Shown piece by piece: positions 62,881 to 64,000 of a stretch of 64,000 nucleotides of DNA (position 1 is its first letter; each line of letters begins with the position of its first letter). The translations under genes were made by a program, and so were the position numbers. Below the pieces are notes generated by a model. It was not told the DNA's origin and searched no databases. It worked only from the letters and a program-made list of their open reading frames with translations. This stretch comes from Levilactobacillus senmaizukei DSM 21775 = NBRC 103853 (GTDB lineage Bacteria; Bacillota; Bacilli; Lactobacillales; Lactobacillaceae), in the NCBI RefSeq assembly GCF_001592085.1, contig NZ_BCWD01000005.1, positions 1-64,000 of the forward strand, read 5' to 3'.

Positions 62881-64000
62881 TTAGTCTTCGCTAGGGGCGT
62901 CGGTATCGGACTCTGCAGGCGCAGCTTCACTCGTAGCGGCTGAATCAGTCACTGTCGTGTCATCGCCATCTGTTTCGTCTTCCTTGGCCACCTTTGCCAT
63001 CGTCGCAACGGCAGTGTCATCGTTCAACCGAATCAGGTGAACCCCTAAGGTTGACCGACCAGTCTCGGAGACATCGGCGACGCTGAAACGAATCATGACA
63101 CCCTTGTTGGTCACCAACATGATGTCCTCATCGCCATCGACCGTGGTCAATCCAGCTAACGGACCATTCTTGGCCGTCACATTAACCGTCTTGATCCCTT
63201 TACCACCACGACCCTTGATTGGGTATTCAGTGGCAACCGTTTGCTTCCCATAACCCTTTTCAGAAATGACAAACACATGGCTATCAGGCTTCAAGACACT
63301 GGCACCGATCACGTAATCATTGTCCCGGAGACGAATCCCCCGAACACCGGTTGCGGAACGACCCATCGACCGGACATCTTGAGCCGCAAAGCTAACGGCG
63401 TAACCCAAGTGAGTCCCGATGATGATGTTGGCTTGATCATTGATGATGTCTACACCCATCAACTCATCGTCTTCTTTCAGGCTAATGGCCTTGAGACCAT
63501 TACTCCGAATGTTGGCGAACTCATCGACTGGTGTCCGCTTGACCGTCCCTTGAACCGTGGTAAAGAACAGGTCACGGTCGGGGTTCTCCCCGGGGTTGGA
63601 AACGTTGATGACAGCTTGAACGTGCTCGTTGTTATTGATTCCCAGTAAGTTAATCACCGGAATCCCCTTCGCGGTCCGGCCGTATTCAGGGATTTCATAC
63701 CCCTTCATGCGATAAACCTTCCCAGTATTGGTGAAGAACAACAGCATGTCATGCGTCGACGTTGCCACCAGGTGCTCGATGAAGTCATCATCGTGGACAC
63801 CCATCCCTTGGACCCCTTTACCACCACGGTTTTGGGCCTTGAATTCGGACGTTGGTAACCGCTTGATATAACCGTTATGGGTTAAGGAAATCACGACGTC
63901 TTCTTCAGCGATTAGGTCTTCATCTTCCAAGCTGAGTACTTCGCCGACCATCAATTCGGTCCGACGAGCATCCCCAAACTTGTTTTGAATGTCGAGTAAT
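62881..64000 (-). CDS. gyrA: DNA gyrase subunit A, C-terminal part (cut by the window edge)
   Basis: At least 372 residues of the C-terminal domain; the reading frame runs open to the edge (LLDIQNKFGDARRTELMVGE), so the active-site Tyr and N-terminal part lie outside. The six-bladed beta-pinwheel that wraps DNA is seen as repeats such as VISLTHNGYIKRLP, LFFTTVQGTVKRTP and HVFVISEKGYGKQT. The GyrA-box is AQNRGGKGVQGMG. A long acidic tail rich in Asp, Glu and Thr ends the protein. Gyrase introduces negative supercoils. Its position shows that the origin with dnaA, dnaN, recF and gyrB is probably just to the right. Confidence 0.96.
   Translation of the reverse strand, partial: LLDIQNKFGDARRTELMVGEVLSLEDEDLIAEEDVVISLTHNGYIKRLPTSEFKAQNRGGKGVQGMGVHDDDFIEHLVATSTHDMLLFFTNTGKVYRMKGYEIPEYGRTAKGIPVINLLGINNNEHVQAVINVSNPGENPDRDLFFTTVQGTVKRTPVDEFANIRSNGLKAISLKEDDELMGVDIINDQANIIIGTHLGYAVSFAAQDVRSMGRSATGVRGIRLRDNDYVIGASVLKPDSHVFVISEKGYGKQTVATEYPIKGRGGKGIKTVNVTAKNGPLAGLTTVDGDEDIMLVTNKGVMIRFSVADVSETGRSTLGVHLIRLNDDTAVATMAKVAKEDETDGDDTTVTDSAATSEAAPAESDTDAPSED

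Noticed and set aside
1-64000. Insertion sequences or prophage
   Set aside because: No transposase, integrase or phage structural gene was recognised anywhere in the window.

Overview
The window looks like a chromosomal segment close to the replication origin of a lactic acid bacterium of the family Lactobacillaceae. Levilactobacillus or a close relative is my best guess. The basis is the gene order (gyrA, rpsF-ssb-rpsR, gdpP, rplI, dnaB, tRNA-Lys, walRKHIJ, htrA, rlmH), the codon use, and the many LPQT-anchored MucBP, leucine-rich-repeat and DUF285 surface proteins. gyrA is cut by the right edge, so dnaA and oriC probably lie just beyond position 64000. Most genes, and all of the core ones, run on the minus strand, away from the origin.

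Right part (about 36-64 kb): core replication, translation and envelope-control genes with accessory insertions. rpsF-ssb-rpsR and gdpP-rplI-dnaB are separated by an insertion. It holds two tandem modules, each made of a T-box leader, an oligopeptide-binding lipoprotein and a metal-dependent amidohydrolase. It also holds a catabolite-controlled short-chain dehydrogenase, a VOC protein and a TipA-like MerR regulator. A third T-box-controlled binding lipoprotein lies at 39.8-41.7 kb. Between dnaB and the tRNA-Lys gene there are also an MFS exporter, a flavodoxin-fold reductase, a secreted matrixin-like metalloprotease and small membrane or secreted proteins.

Middle part (28-37 kb): the conserved walR-walK-walH-walI, walJ, htrA and rlmH block. 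A Noc-type palindrome lies upstream of walR. A cluster of DnaA boxes fills the htrA-rlmH gap. The 3' end of rlmH is duplicated in a way that recalls the attachment site of staphylococcal SCC elements.

Left part (0-28 kb): mostly accessory and surface genes. It has two large MucBP/LRR wall-anchored proteins, a four-gene sortase-dependent pilus operon, a DUF285/MucBP protein broken at a G6 run, and six small secreted basic proteins, two of them a recent tandem duplication. It also has a chromosomal TetM-like GTPase, two GNAT acetyltransferases, a prolyl-aminopeptidase-like hydrolase, a glutamine amidotransferase, a frameshifted dehydrogenase facing a MerR regulator with an intact 19-bp-spacer operator, a DUF2075 ATPase and RarA. 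Several parS-like 16-mers are spread along the window, as expected near an origin.

My leading candidate for an undescribed system is the twin T-box/binding-lipoprotein/amidohydrolase arrangement. It appears to couple starvation for single branched-chain amino acids (Leu and Ile by my reading of the specifiers) to peptide capture and hydrolysis. The rlmH end duplication and the DnaA-box cluster are the next most interesting. All functions are inferred by reading the sequence; no database search was run.
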